Assembly: GCA_947259105.1 (NCBI GenBank)
Contig: CAMYKU010000003.1
Span: 1-64,000, forward strand
Source of the DNA: an uncultured Alphaproteobacteria bacterium
GTDB taxonomy: Bacteria > Pseudomonadota > Alphaproteobacteria > UBA8366 > JADFVY01
Reading direction: 5' to 3'
DNA length: 64,000 bases
Shown here: one piece after another, positions 9,108 to 18,469 of the stretch
Layout of the letters: every line of letters starts with the position of its first letter
Numbering within the stretch: the first letter of the stretch is position 1
Position numbers and translations under genes: made by a program
The notes under the pieces: generated by a model
The model's input: the letters and a program-made list of their open reading frames with translations, nothing else
The model's database searches: none
Told to the model about the DNA's origin: nothing

Positions 9108-9847
9108 CACGCCGCGCCCGCGCGTTTGCCGAGGTAGAGCTCGCGAATGCGCGGATCCTCGAGAATGCCATCCGCCGGCCCCTCGAACATCGTCCTGCCG
9201 AGGTCGAGAACGCATCCGAGGTCCGCGTTGGACAGGCCGACCACGGCGTTCTGTTCGACGATGATGACCGTGATCCCCTTGTCCTTGAGCAGCCGGATGA
9301 TGTCGAAGACCTGGCTGACGATCCGCGGCGCCAGGCCGAGTGACGGCTCGTCCAGCATGACGATGCGCGGGCGCAGGACCAGGGTCCGGCCCATCGTCAG
9401 CATCTGCTGTTCGCCGCCGGACAGGGATTTGGCGCGCTGGCCGCCGCGTTCGCGCAACACCGGGAACGCCTCCAGCACCTCGTCGAGACGGCGATCCAGA
9501 TCGGCCCTGTCGGTGATGATGTAACCGCCCATCCGCAGGTTTTCGCGCACGCTCATGTCCGGGAACAGGGCGCGCTCCTGGGGCACGAAGCAGATGCCGC
9601 GCCGCAGGATCTCGTCCGGCCGCAGCCCGGCGATCGATTCGCCGTCGAACACCACCTCGCCGGCGCGGGCCGGCAGCAGCCCGGAGACCACCTTCAGCAA
9701 CGTCGACTTGCCGGCGCCGTTCGGTCCGATGATGCAGTGGGTGCGTCCTTCCTCGACGGTGATCCCGGCGCCGTTCAGGATCGCCGGCCCGCGGCCGTAA
9801 CCGGCGACCACGTCGCGCACTTCCAGGAGAGCAGTGGATTCAGGCAT
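9107..9847 (-). CDS. ABC transporter ATP-binding protein (LivF-like)
   Basis: Walker A GPNGAGKST, signature LSGGEQQML, Walker B IVMLDEPSLGL; stop overlaps the livH-like start. Confidence 0.95.
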   Translation of the reverse strand: MPESTALLEVRDVVAGYGRGPAILNGAGITVEEGRTHCIIGPNGAGKSTLLKVVSGLLPARAGEVVFDGESIAGLRPDEILRRGICFVPQERALFPDMSVRENLRMGGYIITDRADLDRRLDEVLEAFPVLRERGGQRAKSLSGGEQQMLTMGRTLVLRPRIVMLDEPSLGLAPRIVSQVFDIIRLLKDKGITVIIVEQNAVVGLSNADLGCVLDLGRTMFEGPADGILEDPRIRELYLGKRAGAA

Positions 9848-10580
9848 CTGCGCTCTGCGCCCCCAGATAGGCGTCGAGCACCCGCCGGTCGGCCTGGATG
9901 GCATCCGGCTCGCCCTCGGCGATCACCGAGCCGTACGCCATCACCACCACCTTGTGGCTGATGCTCATCACCAGCTCTATGTTGTGTTCGACGATGAGCA
10001 CCGTGAGGCCGCCGCGGTTGAGCTCCTGGATATGGCCGACGATGGCCTCCAGGAGGGTCGGGTTGACGCCGCCGGCGGGCTCGTCCAGCAGGATGATCTT
10101 CGGCTCCGACATCAGCAAGGCGGCGAAATCCATCAGCTTCTTCTGGCCGAAGGAAAGGTTGCGCGCTTCCTCGTGGGCGAGGCGCGTAATGCCGACGAAA
10201 TCGAGGAGCTCCATCGCCCGCGCCTCCTCGGCGCTGCCGATGGCCTTGCGGAACAGGCCGCCTATGCCTGTGACCCGGGACTGCACGATCAGGTTTTCCA
10301 GCACCGTCAGATCCTCGAGAGTGCGGGTGATCTGGAAGGTGCGGCTCATTCCGCGCCTTGTGATCTGGTGCGGGCGCAGGGAATCGATCCGCTTTCCCTC
10401 GAGCCAGACCTCGCCCGAATCCGAGGCCAGCGTGCCGCTGATCAGGTTGAAGACGGTCGTTTTGCCGGCGCCGTTCGGGCCGATCAACGCCGTGATCGAA
10501 CCCTCGTCCACCGCGAACGAGCAGTCGTTCACCGCGTGGATGCCGCCAAAGGATTTGCTCAGACGGCGAACCTCGAACAT
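9840..10580 (-). CDS. ABC transporter ATP-binding protein (LivG-like)
   Basis: GPNGAGKTTVFNLISG, LSFGQKKLMDFAALLM, IILLDEPAGGVNP. Confidence 0.95.
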   Translation of the reverse strand: MFEVRRLSKSFGGIHAVNDCSFAVDEGSITALIGPNGAGKTTVFNLISGTLASDSGEVWLEGKRIDSLRPHQITRRGMSRTFQITRTLEDLTVLENLIVQSRVTGIGGLFRKAIGSAEEARAMELLDFVGITRLAHEEARNLSFGQKKLMDFAALLMSEPKIILLDEPAGGVNPTLLEAIVGHIQELNRGGLTVLIVEHNIELVMSISHKVVVMAYGSVIAEGEPDAIQADRRVLDAYLGAQSADA

Positions 10581-10681
10581 GCCCTCAACCCTATGGACCC
10601 GCAAGGAATACGAACGGCCGGACAGGCCACCGGACCCGGCGCGCCGCGATCCGACCGGACCGCGGCGTCCGGATTACCGGC

Positions 10682-11968
10682 TCACCACTGAGGCTTCGGA
10701 TAGAGGATCGGCGACGTGCCCTCGAACTCATCCGTCGGATAGATGAATCTGAGCTCCCCGCCCTGCCACTGGGTCATCAGATGCGACTTGTCGACCGGCA
10801 GGCCAACGTCGTCCCAGTGGAACGGGCCGAGGATGGTTCTGACCGGATCGGCCGCAGTCCGCGCGTGCATCCAGTCGGCGATCTTCTTGTTGTCGGTCGA
10901 GCCGGCGCCCCTTATCGCCTGTTCCATGCCCTGGCACAGGGCAAACGGGATCGCGCCGTCCTCGTCCGGCTCGGCGCCGTACCTGGCCTTGAAGGCGGCG
11001 ATGAAGTCCTTGTTCCCGAAGGGCTTGCCCGAGAGGACGCCCTTCCAGCCCGCGGCCGGGTGCCAACTCGAATGCACCATGATGCCCTCGGACGCCTTGC
11101 CGACGCTGTCGAGGTACTCGTTCTGGGTGCCCTGGCTCATATAAATCGCCTTGGGCTGGTATTTGAGCGTCTGCAGGGCGCGGGTCAGCTGCACCGCCTC
11201 TTCCGCCGAGGCGGTCAGCGCCACCAGGAATTCGGCGTTGCTGCGCTTGATCGAATTGGCCAGCGTCACCCAGTCCGAGAAGCCCTCTTCCGGCCATTTC
11301 TCGTTGAGCACCACCTTCATGCCGAGATTGGCGAGGTTTCCGGGCGCCAGGTTGGCGACGACCTTGCCGCTGCCCGGGAGCTTGACCTCGCTGCCGAGCA
11401 GGCCGGCCGCGATGCCATTGGCGAAGAAGTCGTCGGCCCGCACGATCGCGACCGTCTTCGGCATCTTGGATGTGTCCACGAGGTCCGTGAGCGTGCGCTG
11501 CACCGTCTTGCCGATGTACTCGGCCGCGTTCTGCTGGAAGTAGAACAGGTTCTTGTGGCCGATGCTGTAGATCCTGAGCGCGCCGCCCGAGGGGATCGGG
11601 TTCACCATGCCGTAGCGTTCGGTGATCGCGCTGACCGGGAAGGTCAGCTTGCTCGAGAAGGTGCCGAAGATCACGTCGACCTTGTCGACGTTGATCATGC
11701 GCTCGTACTGGCTGATCGCGGTTTCGGTGTCGGAGCGGTTGTCGCTGACGATCAGGTCGATTTTGCGCCCGAGAATGCCGCCATTGTCGTTGATCATGCC
11801 GACGCAAAGCTCGTAACCGACCTTGTGCTTGTCGCCGGTCACCGAGAACCCGCCGGTCAGCGGCAGCGAGGCGCCGACCTTGATCGGCTCCGCCGCGAAG
11901 GCCGCGCCCGAGATCGCCGAGACAACGAGCGTCGCGGCCGCAAGAAACGGTATGAGTCTGTGTTTCAT
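10682..11968 (-). CDS. ABC transporter substrate-binding protein (Leu/Ile/Val-binding family)
   Basis: Signal peptide MKHRLIPFLAAATLVVSAISGAAFAAEPIKVGASLPLTGGFSVTGDKHKVGYELCVGMINDNGGILG. Confidence 0.92.
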   Translation of the reverse strand: MKHRLIPFLAAATLVVSAISGAAFAAEPIKVGASLPLTGGFSVTGDKHKVGYELCVGMINDNGGILGRKIDLIVSDNRSDTETAISQYERMINVDKVDVIFGTFSSKLTFPVSAITERYGMVNPIPSGGALRIYSIGHKNLFYFQQNAAEYIGKTVQRTLTDLVDTSKMPKTVAIVRADDFFANGIAAGLLGSEVKLPGSGKVVANLAPGNLANLGMKVVLNEKWPEEGFSDWVTLANSIKRSNAEFLVALTASAEEAVQLTRALQTLKYQPKAIYMSQGTQNEYLDSVGKASEGIMVHSSWHPAAGWKGVLSGKPFGNKDFIAAFKARYGAEPDEDGAIPFALCQGMEQAIRGAGSTDNKKIADWMHARTAADPVRTILGPFHWDDVGLPVDKSHLMTQWQGGELRFIYPTDEFEGTSPILYPKPQW

Positions 11969-12050
11969 CCTGTCCTCCCAGTACAACATGCAATGACACG
12001 GGTGGTCCCGTATTTTCTTGGAACTTTCTGGTGTCGAAAACGCCCGCCGG

Positions 12051-12138
12051 AACCGACCGAAAGCCTTCCCAAAACCGGCTAAAAGCCTTTCCGCGATCAG
12101 CCAAAGGCCATCTCACAACCGGCTAAAAGCCTTTTCGC
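12051..12138. repeat. Four contiguous 22-bp imperfect direct repeats in the livK-lacI divergent intergenic region
   Basis: aaccgaccgaaagccttcccaa / aaccggctaaaagcctttccgc / gatcagccaaaggccatctcac / aaccggctaaaagccttttcgc. Confidence 0.8.
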
Positions 12139-12148
12139 AATCGTTTGC
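12137..12148. promoter_or_regulatory. Candidate LacI-family operator GCAATCGTTTGC
   Basis: GCAAnCGnTTGC centre typical of LacI-family operators, located between the divergent transporter and lacI-family gene. Confidence 0.55.
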
Positions 12149-12302
12149 ACGTGCTAGGCTGAAAATACTGCCGCCGCGCGCGCCAAGTCAAGCGCTTTGT
12201 CCCGTTCTCCGGGTTTCCATTACTGCGGACGGGTGGGCCGAAAACCGGCCGGGGGTGCTGTCCTGCCGGCAGCCATCCGGTTCAATGTCGAGTGCCGCGT
12301 TT

Positions 12303-13352
12303 ATGGTCGATAGATCCCAACGAGCAACCGCCCGCAAGGCAACGACGCTCAAGCAACTGGCGGCACATGTCGGTGTCCATGTCTCGACGGTGTCGCGCGC
12401 GCTCAACCCGGAGACTAGGAACCTGATCGGGCCGGAGGTCGCAAAAAGGGTTCTCGCCGCCGCCAACGAACTGGGCTACGTGCCGAATTCGATGGCCGCC
12501 GCATTGCGCACGGGCCAGTCGCGGACCGTCGGTATCCTGATTCCGGATCTGATGAATCCCGTTTTTCCGCCCTTTATCCGCGGTATCCAGGATACGCTCG
12601 ACGGCGCCGGCTACACCGCAATCATTGCCAATTCCGACGGCGACAAGGATTACGAACGTGTCATCGTGCAGAAGATGCAGGCGCGGTTCGTGGCCGGCCT
12701 GATCATGGCGACCGCCCTTTACCGGGACGATCCCGCGGTCGGGGAATGCATCGAAAAGGGCATCCCCGTCGTGCTCATCAACCGGGGCGTCGACAACCGG
12801 GAGATCAGCGCCGTGGTCAGTGACGACGGGGCCGGGATCGCCGCCGCCGTCGAACATCTGGTGCGGCTCGGGCACCGGCGGATCGCCCATGCGGCGGGCC
12901 CGCCGGAGACATACACCGGCATGATGCGGCGCCGGGCGTTCCTGAACGCGATGCAGGCCAGCGGCCTGCCGGCGGACGAGGACCTGATCGTCTTCGCATC
13001 CGGCTATACGGTTCCGGCCGGGCGGGAGGCTCTCGCCGCGCTGCTGGAGCGCGGCAAGCCCTTCTCGGCGCTGATCGCCGCCAACGATCAGCTCGCCCTG
13101 GGCGCCCTGGACGGCCTGGCCGAGGCGGGGTTGCGGGTGCCGCGCGACGTCTCGCTGGTCGGCTTCAACGACATGCCGCTGGTCGACCGCATCGATCCGC
13201 CGCTGACCACACTGCGCATACAGCATTATGAAATGGGTGCGGAGGCGGCGCGCATCCTGCTCGACGAACTGGCGGACCCGCAGCGCGACCGCCGCACCGT
13301 GATGCTGGAGCCGCAACTGATCGTGCGCGGCTCGACGGCCCCGGCCACCTGA
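12303..13352 (+). CDS. LacI family transcriptional regulator
   Basis: N-terminal HTH TLKQLAAHVGVHVSTVSRALNPETRNLIGPEVAKRVLAAANELGYVPN and LacI periplasmic-binding-like core; alternative in-frame start 12285. Confidence 0.94.
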   Translation: MVDRSQRATARKATTLKQLAAHVGVHVSTVSRALNPETRNLIGPEVAKRVLAAANELGYVPNSMAAALRTGQSRTVGILIPDLMNPVFPPFIRGIQDTLDGAGYTAIIANSDGDKDYERVIVQKMQARFVAGLIMATALYRDDPAVGECIEKGIPVVLINRGVDNREISAVVSDDGAGIAAAVEHLVRLGHRRIAHAAGPPETYTGMMRRRAFLNAMQASGLPADEDLIVFASGYTVPAGREALAALLERGKPFSALIAANDQLALGALDGLAEAGLRVPRDVSLVGFNDMPLVDRIDPPLTTLRIQHYEMGAEAARILLDELADPQRDRRTVMLEPQLIVRGSTAPAT

Positions 13353-13567
13353 CCGAATCCGGTCGCCGGGAACGGCCGGCCGCGACGGGTGGGCGGCCGA
13401 CGGCCGGTCCCGCCTTTCAGGACACGTTTGCCGCGCCAACGGGCAACAGCCCTGCGCGAGCGGCGTGTATCGCCCGCCGCCGCCGTAAAGAATTTCTTAA
13501 TACTAAGGAATAATTTACGAGCCCCTACGTTTTACAGTTACGTGTTTGGGCAAAATCGGCGGACCCG

Positions 13568-13759
13568 ATGAAGTATCTCACGATGTTCTTCGCTTCGTTA
13601 CGGATGGTGAAAGCGCCAGACAGCGGCCATTTCGCGCATGATTTGGAGCGCTGGACGACACGGATCGACGAGCTTTGTCCCGAAGACACGGCCGGCCGGT
13701 TCACGGCCGAGGACTCGTACGAAGAGACCCGCACCGTCACGGTGCCGAAGGCCGCCTGA
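13568..13759 (+). CDS. Small hypothetical protein (63 aa)
   Basis: MKYLTMFFASLRMVKAPDSGHFAHDLERWTTRIDELCPEDTAGRF...; AT-rich upstream region and strong terminator downstream. Confidence 0.45.
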   Translation: MKYLTMFFASLRMVKAPDSGHFAHDLERWTTRIDELCPEDTAGRFTAEDSYEETRTVTVPKAA

Positions 13760-13824
13760 AGCAGGCCACGGCTCGTGGTGGATGCAGGCGCGACGAACCC
13801 GGAAATGGGCGCCCGTCGCGCCAC

Positions 13825-13861
13825 GCCAGGCGCCCGGGTAGGGGGCGCCTGGCACCCTTTT
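13825..13861 (+). terminator. Rho-independent-like terminator
   Basis: GCCAGGCGCCC-gggtagg-GGGCGCCTGGC followed by accctttt. Confidence 0.75.
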
Positions 13862-14048
13862 CCGGCCAATTCACAGCGCCCCCGGACCGTTGCGTGGCGA
13901 TCACCACACTAGCTTCCTCCGATCACAAACGCGGTGTTCGCAAGTCGCCGGCCGTCGTCTCGAATTGACAATCCTGCCGCCGCGGCGGGATAATTCCTGC
14001 GCACCGCGGCGGACCGGACGCCTTTGGCCGCGGCGCAAGGAGGAATGG

Positions 14049-14705
14049 ATGTATCTCGGCCTCGACGACGTACGGCCCGCGGTGGTCGCCATCGACCTGC
14101 ATCGCGGGCACATGGATATGGACGTGGCGACCCTGCCGGCGCCGCCCGAGGTGGCGGCGCGGGTGGTCGCCGCGAACCTCGCCTTCAACAATCGTTGCCG
14201 TCCGCTCGGCATCCCGATAATCCATGTCGTCTCGCAGTATCGCGATTCGGCCGAGACCGCGGGCAATCCGTACTGGAAGACCAAGGTGGATCGCGCCGGC
14301 GACACGCGGGCGAACCAGTTCCGCCACAACCTCGCCGGCAGCCCCGGCACCGAGATCATGCCCGGGCTGTTCGCCGAGGGCGACCTGGTGATCGACACCA
14401 AGAAGCGCAAGGACTGCTTTTATGCGACCGACCTTGATTTCATGCTGCGGGCGCGCGGCGTCAACGTGCTGCTGCTGACCGGGGTGAACACCAACAGCTG
14501 CGTGCTGTGCACGGCGGCGTCGGCGAACACGCTGGACTACCTGCCGATCGTCGTGGAGGACTGCGTCGGCTCGATGGACGGCGAGGACCGGCATGAGGCG
14601 GCGCTCGTGTGCATCCGCACCGCGCTCGGCTTCGCGATGCCCCAGGACGCGGTCTTCGCGGCGCTGGCCGCCAATGGCGTTGGCGCCGGGGCGGCGGCGG
14701 AATAG
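14049..14705 (+). CDS. Cysteine hydrolase, isochorismatase family
   Basis: PAVVAIDLHRGHMD, DLVIDTKKRKDCF, LLLTGVNTNSCVLCTAASA match the D-K-C triad of the family. Confidence 0.9.
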   Translation: MYLGLDDVRPAVVAIDLHRGHMDMDVATLPAPPEVAARVVAANLAFNNRCRPLGIPIIHVVSQYRDSAETAGNPYWKTKVDRAGDTRANQFRHNLAGSPGTEIMPGLFAEGDLVIDTKKRKDCFYATDLDFMLRARGVNVLLLTGVNTNSCVLCTAASANTLDYLPIVVEDCVGSMDGEDRHEAALVCIRTALGFAMPQDAVFAALAANGVGAGAAAE

Positions 14706-14797
14706 GGGCCCCGAAAACCGCAGAAAACGCCGGTGCATGGGGTTGTTTCGCCCGGTTCGGGTGGCGGCCCTCGTGTTGGCGTGGGAGGCACACAGAG

Positions 14798-15937
14798 ATG
14801 ATCCCCAGAGAAGCATTGCACCGGGCGACGGCAGCCCTCGTCATCGCATCCCTGCCGTTCGCGACAGCCTGCGTCGCCGCCGAGACCTACCCTTCGGAGC
14901 ATTACAATTTGCGTCTCGTGACCGTCGCCGGCGGGCTCGAACATCCATGGTCGCTCGCCTGGCTGCCGGACGGCCGCATGCTCGTCACCGAGCGCGAGGG
15001 GCGCCTGCGCATCGTCACCGCCGACGGCGAAGTCTCGGCGCCGGTCGAAGGGTTGCCCGAGATCGCCGTGACCGGCCAGGGCGGTCTGCTCGACATTCTC
15101 GTCGCGCCGGACTTCGCAACCAGCCGGACGATTTATTTCTCCTTCTCCGAACCGGGCGAGGGCGGCCAGGGCACCGCCGTTGCGGCCGCCGAGCTTGACG
15201 GCGCGCGGCTCGCCAACCTCAGGATCCTGTTCCGCCAGCTCCCGAAGAGCGGCGGCGGCCGGCATTTCGGCTCGCGGCTGGTGCTGGCGCGCGACGGGAC
15301 GCTGTTCGTCACCGTCGGCGAGCGCGGCGAGGCCGAGCGCGCTCAGGACACCACGGTCAACCGCGGCCAGGTGGTGCGCATCCACACCGACGGAAGCATC
15401 CCCCGCGACAACCCGTTCGTCGGCCGCGCCGGCTACCGGCCCGAGATCTGGTCGTACGGTCACCGCAACCCGCAAGGCGCGGCGCTCCATCCGGAGACCG
15501 GCGAGCTCTGGATCAACGAGCACGGCGCCCGCGGCGGCGACGAGGTCAACATCCCGCGGGGCGGGCGCAACTACGGCTGGCCGGTCATCGCCTACGGTCG
15601 CCATTACTGGGGCGGAGAAATCGGCGAGGGCACGCACAAGGGGGGGATGGAGCAGCCGGTGCACTACTGGGACCCGTCGATCGCCCCGTCCGGCATGGCG
15701 TTCTATACCGGCGACAAATTTCCGGCATGGCGGGGCAATCTGCTGGTCGGCGCGCTCAAGTACCAGCTCGTCGCGCGGCTCGTGCTCGACGGCGAGACCG
15801 TCGTCGCCGAGGAGCGCATCCTCGAGGAGCTGGGCGAACGCATCCGCGACATCCGCCAGGGACCAGATGGATATGTCTACCTGCTGACCGACGATAGCGG
15901 CGGCCGTATCCTGCGCCTCGAGCCCGCGGGCGGTTGA
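14798..15937 (+). CDS. PQQ-dependent sugar dehydrogenase (glucose/sorbosone dehydrogenase family, YliI/Asd-like)
   Basis: LEHPWSLAWLPDGRMLVTEREGRLRIV; GGRHFGSRLVLARDGTLFVTVGERG; SYGHRNPQGAALHPETGELWINEHGARGGDEVN. Confidence 0.93.
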   Translation: MIPREALHRATAALVIASLPFATACVAAETYPSEHYNLRLVTVAGGLEHPWSLAWLPDGRMLVTEREGRLRIVTADGEVSAPVEGLPEIAVTGQGGLLDILVAPDFATSRTIYFSFSEPGEGGQGTAVAAAELDGARLANLRILFRQLPKSGGGRHFGSRLVLARDGTLFVTVGERGEAERAQDTTVNRGQVVRIHTDGSIPRDNPFVGRAGYRPEIWSYGHRNPQGAALHPETGELWINEHGARGGDEVNIPRGGRNYGWPVIAYGRHYWGGEIGEGTHKGGMEQPVHYWDPSIAPSGMAFYTGDKFPAWRGNLLVGALKYQLVARLVLDGETVVAEERILEELGERIRDIRQGPDGYVYLLTDDSGGRILRLEPAGG

Positions 15938-16185
15938 ATGGCCGGCGCCGAATCCATTTGGATAGCGCTCCAGGCAGGGTATCTGCCGAGGGGCCCGGGA
16001 CCGGGTGCACACCGTGACGGCTGTTGGTTGAAGTCGCCGCCACGGCGTGCGGTCCCGTGGGCAATTGGGAAGAAGGACCGTCGATGACGCCGAAGAGGAC
16101 CCTGCCAGGCACCGCATCGGCCTCATCCATGGCGGCCAGACTGGCAGATTGCCGGCCGAAACGCATTGACATGCGTCAACGGGAT

Positions 16186-16413
16186 CTACGATTTGCGCTC
16201 GGATCGTTGCCGCACGGGACCCTCTGTGACTTCGGCAATGTCGGATCGCCCGGTCAGGCAGACCGGGCACACGCAGCCGCTGGCGCCGGTGCGGATGATC
16301 ATCGCCTCGTAATCGAAGTCGCGGTCGACCTTCAGGCACCAGCAATCGGCCGATCCGTCGCAGTTGAAGCCGCGCCCGCAATTGGGGCAACGGGTGCGCT
16401 GCGGCGTCGTCAT
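16186..16413 (-). CDS. Cysteine-rich CWC family protein
   Basis: RCPNCGRGFNCDGSADCWCLKV...GCVCPVCL. Confidence 0.75.
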   Translation of the reverse strand: MTTPQRTRCPNCGRGFNCDGSADCWCLKVDRDFDYEAMIIRTGASGCVCPVCLTGRSDIAEVTEGPVRQRSERKS

Positions 16414-16423
16414 GGCCGGCCGG

Positions 16424-16951
16424 TCACGCGCCGGCAGTGCCGTCGAACCGCCCCATCACCACCTCGGTGAACAGCGCGTTGACCAGCACGGCCCGCAGTG
16501 CCGCCTCCTCGGACACCTTCTCCGGGTCAAGCGATCCGTCCTCGCGCATCCGCACCGCCGTCTCGCGCGCCGCCAGAACCACCGGGTCCAGATGGCTGGC
16601 CGCCGAACCCGCTATGAACCGGACCAGCTTGTCGGCGGCCTTCATGGCGTCCAGATATTCGAGATCGCCCTCGTTCTGCAGGACGCCGACCCGGTCTTTC
16701 ATGTGATCGACGCCGGCGCCCGATGCGTCGCCAAGCGCGTGCAACACCGCATCGGCGGCGGCGATCGGTTCCAGATCGTCGCCGTGCCGTCCCTGTGTCA
16801 GTTGCAGGGCCGCGCAGAGCAGGAATCCGAGCACATAGGCGTCATCCCAGAACCCGCTCGCCGGCGGAATCGCCTTCATCCGGTCGTCGACGAAGACTGC
16901 GATCACCTCGTCCGCGGTTTCCCGCGCCTGCGCTTCGATCGATTCGCTCAT
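16424..16951 (-). CDS. Hypothetical protein
   Basis: Continuous ORF MSESIEAQARETADEVIAVFVDDRMKAIPPASGF..., no family recognised. Confidence 0.6.
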   Translation of the reverse strand: MSESIEAQARETADEVIAVFVDDRMKAIPPASGFWDDAYVLGFLLCAALQLTQGRHGDDLEPIAAADAVLHALGDASGAGVDHMKDRVGVLQNEGDLEYLDAMKAADKLVRFIAGSAASHLDPVVLAARETAVRMREDGSLDPEKVSEEAALRAVLVNALFTEVVMGRFDGTAGA

Positions 16952-17059
16952 CGCGGCCTCGCTTTCGTTCGCGACCTGATTACCATCGGCGGGCGGCGAT
17001 TGCACGCCCGACCGGCGCCCGCCGCGGGACCGGTTTGCGATCCCGCGAGGACACGGGTG

Positions 17060-17797
17060 CTAACTGGACACCGTCCCGAACACGCGCTGCAGCAGTTGCG
17101 TCGTGCGCTTGGCCGGATCGTGCCGGATCGCCGCCTCCTCCTTGCCGACATAGTGGAACAGCCCGTCCAGGCTCTTGCCGACCGTATAGCGCGTCAGGTC
17201 GGCCTTGACATCGGGCACGAAGGGCACGGCCTTGTAATTCGCCATCATCCGGTCGTAGGAGCGGATCGCCCCGACCTCATTCATCGAATCCAGAACGATC
17301 GGCGTGAAGCGTTGGGTCAGCGGGGTCGTCATCTTTCCGCGGAAATACCGTGTCGCGGCGTCGTCCGGGCCCTGCCAGATCGTGCGCACGTCCTGCAGGG
17401 TCATCTCGGTGATCGCCTGCCAGAACACCGCCTTGGCTTCCGGCGCCGCGCGCTCGGCGGCCCGGTTCAGCTTCAACTCCAGATCCGCGGTCAGCTTGTT
17501 CAGGCCGATCCTGGTCAGCACGTCATGGACCTTGTCCAGGTCGCCGGGCAGTGGAATACGGATCGCGGGATCCGCATAGTAGCCGTCCAGCGTTCCGACC
17601 TGGGCGACGACACGCTCTGTCCCGATCTTCAGGGCCTCCTTAAGCCCGGCGCCGATCTCGCCGTCAGTGAGCGGACTGCCCAGCCCGGCGCTGTCCAGCA
17701 CCGATTGCAGGTTCAGCGTCCCGCCACCCAGCGTCGTCTGGCAGCCCGCCAGTGCGGCGCCCGACAGCATCATGATAAAGCTCCGTCGACCGATCAT
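17060..17797 (-). CDS. DUF4197-like lipoprotein
   Basis: Lipobox LAGCQTTLGG; GLKEALKIGTERVVAQVGTLDGYYADPAIRIPLP. Confidence 0.8.
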   Translation of the reverse strand: MIGRRSFIMMLSGAALAGCQTTLGGGTLNLQSVLDSAGLGSPLTDGEIGAGLKEALKIGTERVVAQVGTLDGYYADPAIRIPLPGDLDKVHDVLTRIGLNKLTADLELKLNRAAERAAPEAKAVFWQAITEMTLQDVRTIWQGPDDAATRYFRGKMTTPLTQRFTPIVLDSMNEVGAIRSYDRMMANYKAVPFVPDVKADLTRYTVGKSLDGLFHYVGKEEAAIRHDPAKRTTQLLQRVFGTVSS

Positions 17798-17921
17798 CGT
17801 CGTCTCCCGCTGCTCGAACCTGCCGAATGATAACGGCAAACCCTTGCCTGCAGGTAAAGAGCCGGACAGCGGGATCAGGCGCAACGGCCGGCGTCCGGGC
17901 GGCGACAGCGAACACGTAGGT

Positions 17922-18344
17922 TCAGTATGGTCGCGGCTGGTCGAGGCAATCGTTGCCTTCGACGGTGTGGCCCACGATATAGCCGTCCCTGTCGATTTCG
18001 AAATTCGTCACGCATGCGTACCGGAGTGTCGTAACGGGTGTTTGGCGGGTGATCGGAACGACCACCTTCTCGCCGTCGACAACCCGCGTCTCGGTGACCG
18101 TGTAGAGCTCGCCGCCCTGTCTTTCCGTACGGCTCCGGCGCCATGTCAGAATGCGGTTTCCATTCCTCATGTCGTAGACGGCGTCCGGCGCACCCCATTT
18201 GAGAGCCAACTTACGGTCCGTCATGCCGATCCAGTCGTCCAGCCCGGCCGCCGGCTCGTCGCCGCCGTCGTCCGGCCCGCCGCATCCGGCAGCCGCCAGC
18301 ACGAGGAGAAATCCCGACAGAATGGCGACCGTACGAAAAGTCAT
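17922..18344 (-). CDS. Hypothetical lipoprotein
   Basis: MTFRTVAILSGFLLVLAAAGCGGPDDGG lipobox; GMTDRKLALKWGAPDAVYDMRNGNRILTW. Confidence 0.65.
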   Translation of the reverse strand: MTFRTVAILSGFLLVLAAAGCGGPDDGGDEPAAGLDDWIGMTDRKLALKWGAPDAVYDMRNGNRILTWRRSRTERQGGELYTVTETRVVDGEKVVVPITRQTPVTTLRYACVTNFEIDRDGYIVGHTVEGNDCLDQPRPY

Positions 18345-18469
18345 CGCGTCCTCAAAATCACAACCGCCAGCAACATCGCACGAATTGCCTTGCACGTCAC
18401 GCCACTAGGACTCCCTTCATAATTGCGTGTTACACAGGATCGCGAGGACCACGAAATGGAGAATTCAGG

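Noticed and set aside
12051-12138. CRISPR array
   Set aside because: The 22-bp units are contiguous with no unique spacers, and no cas genes are present
14537-16390. Minus-strand 617-aa ORF
   Set aside because: Antisense to the isochorismatase-family and sugar dehydrogenase genes, whose motifs are unambiguous
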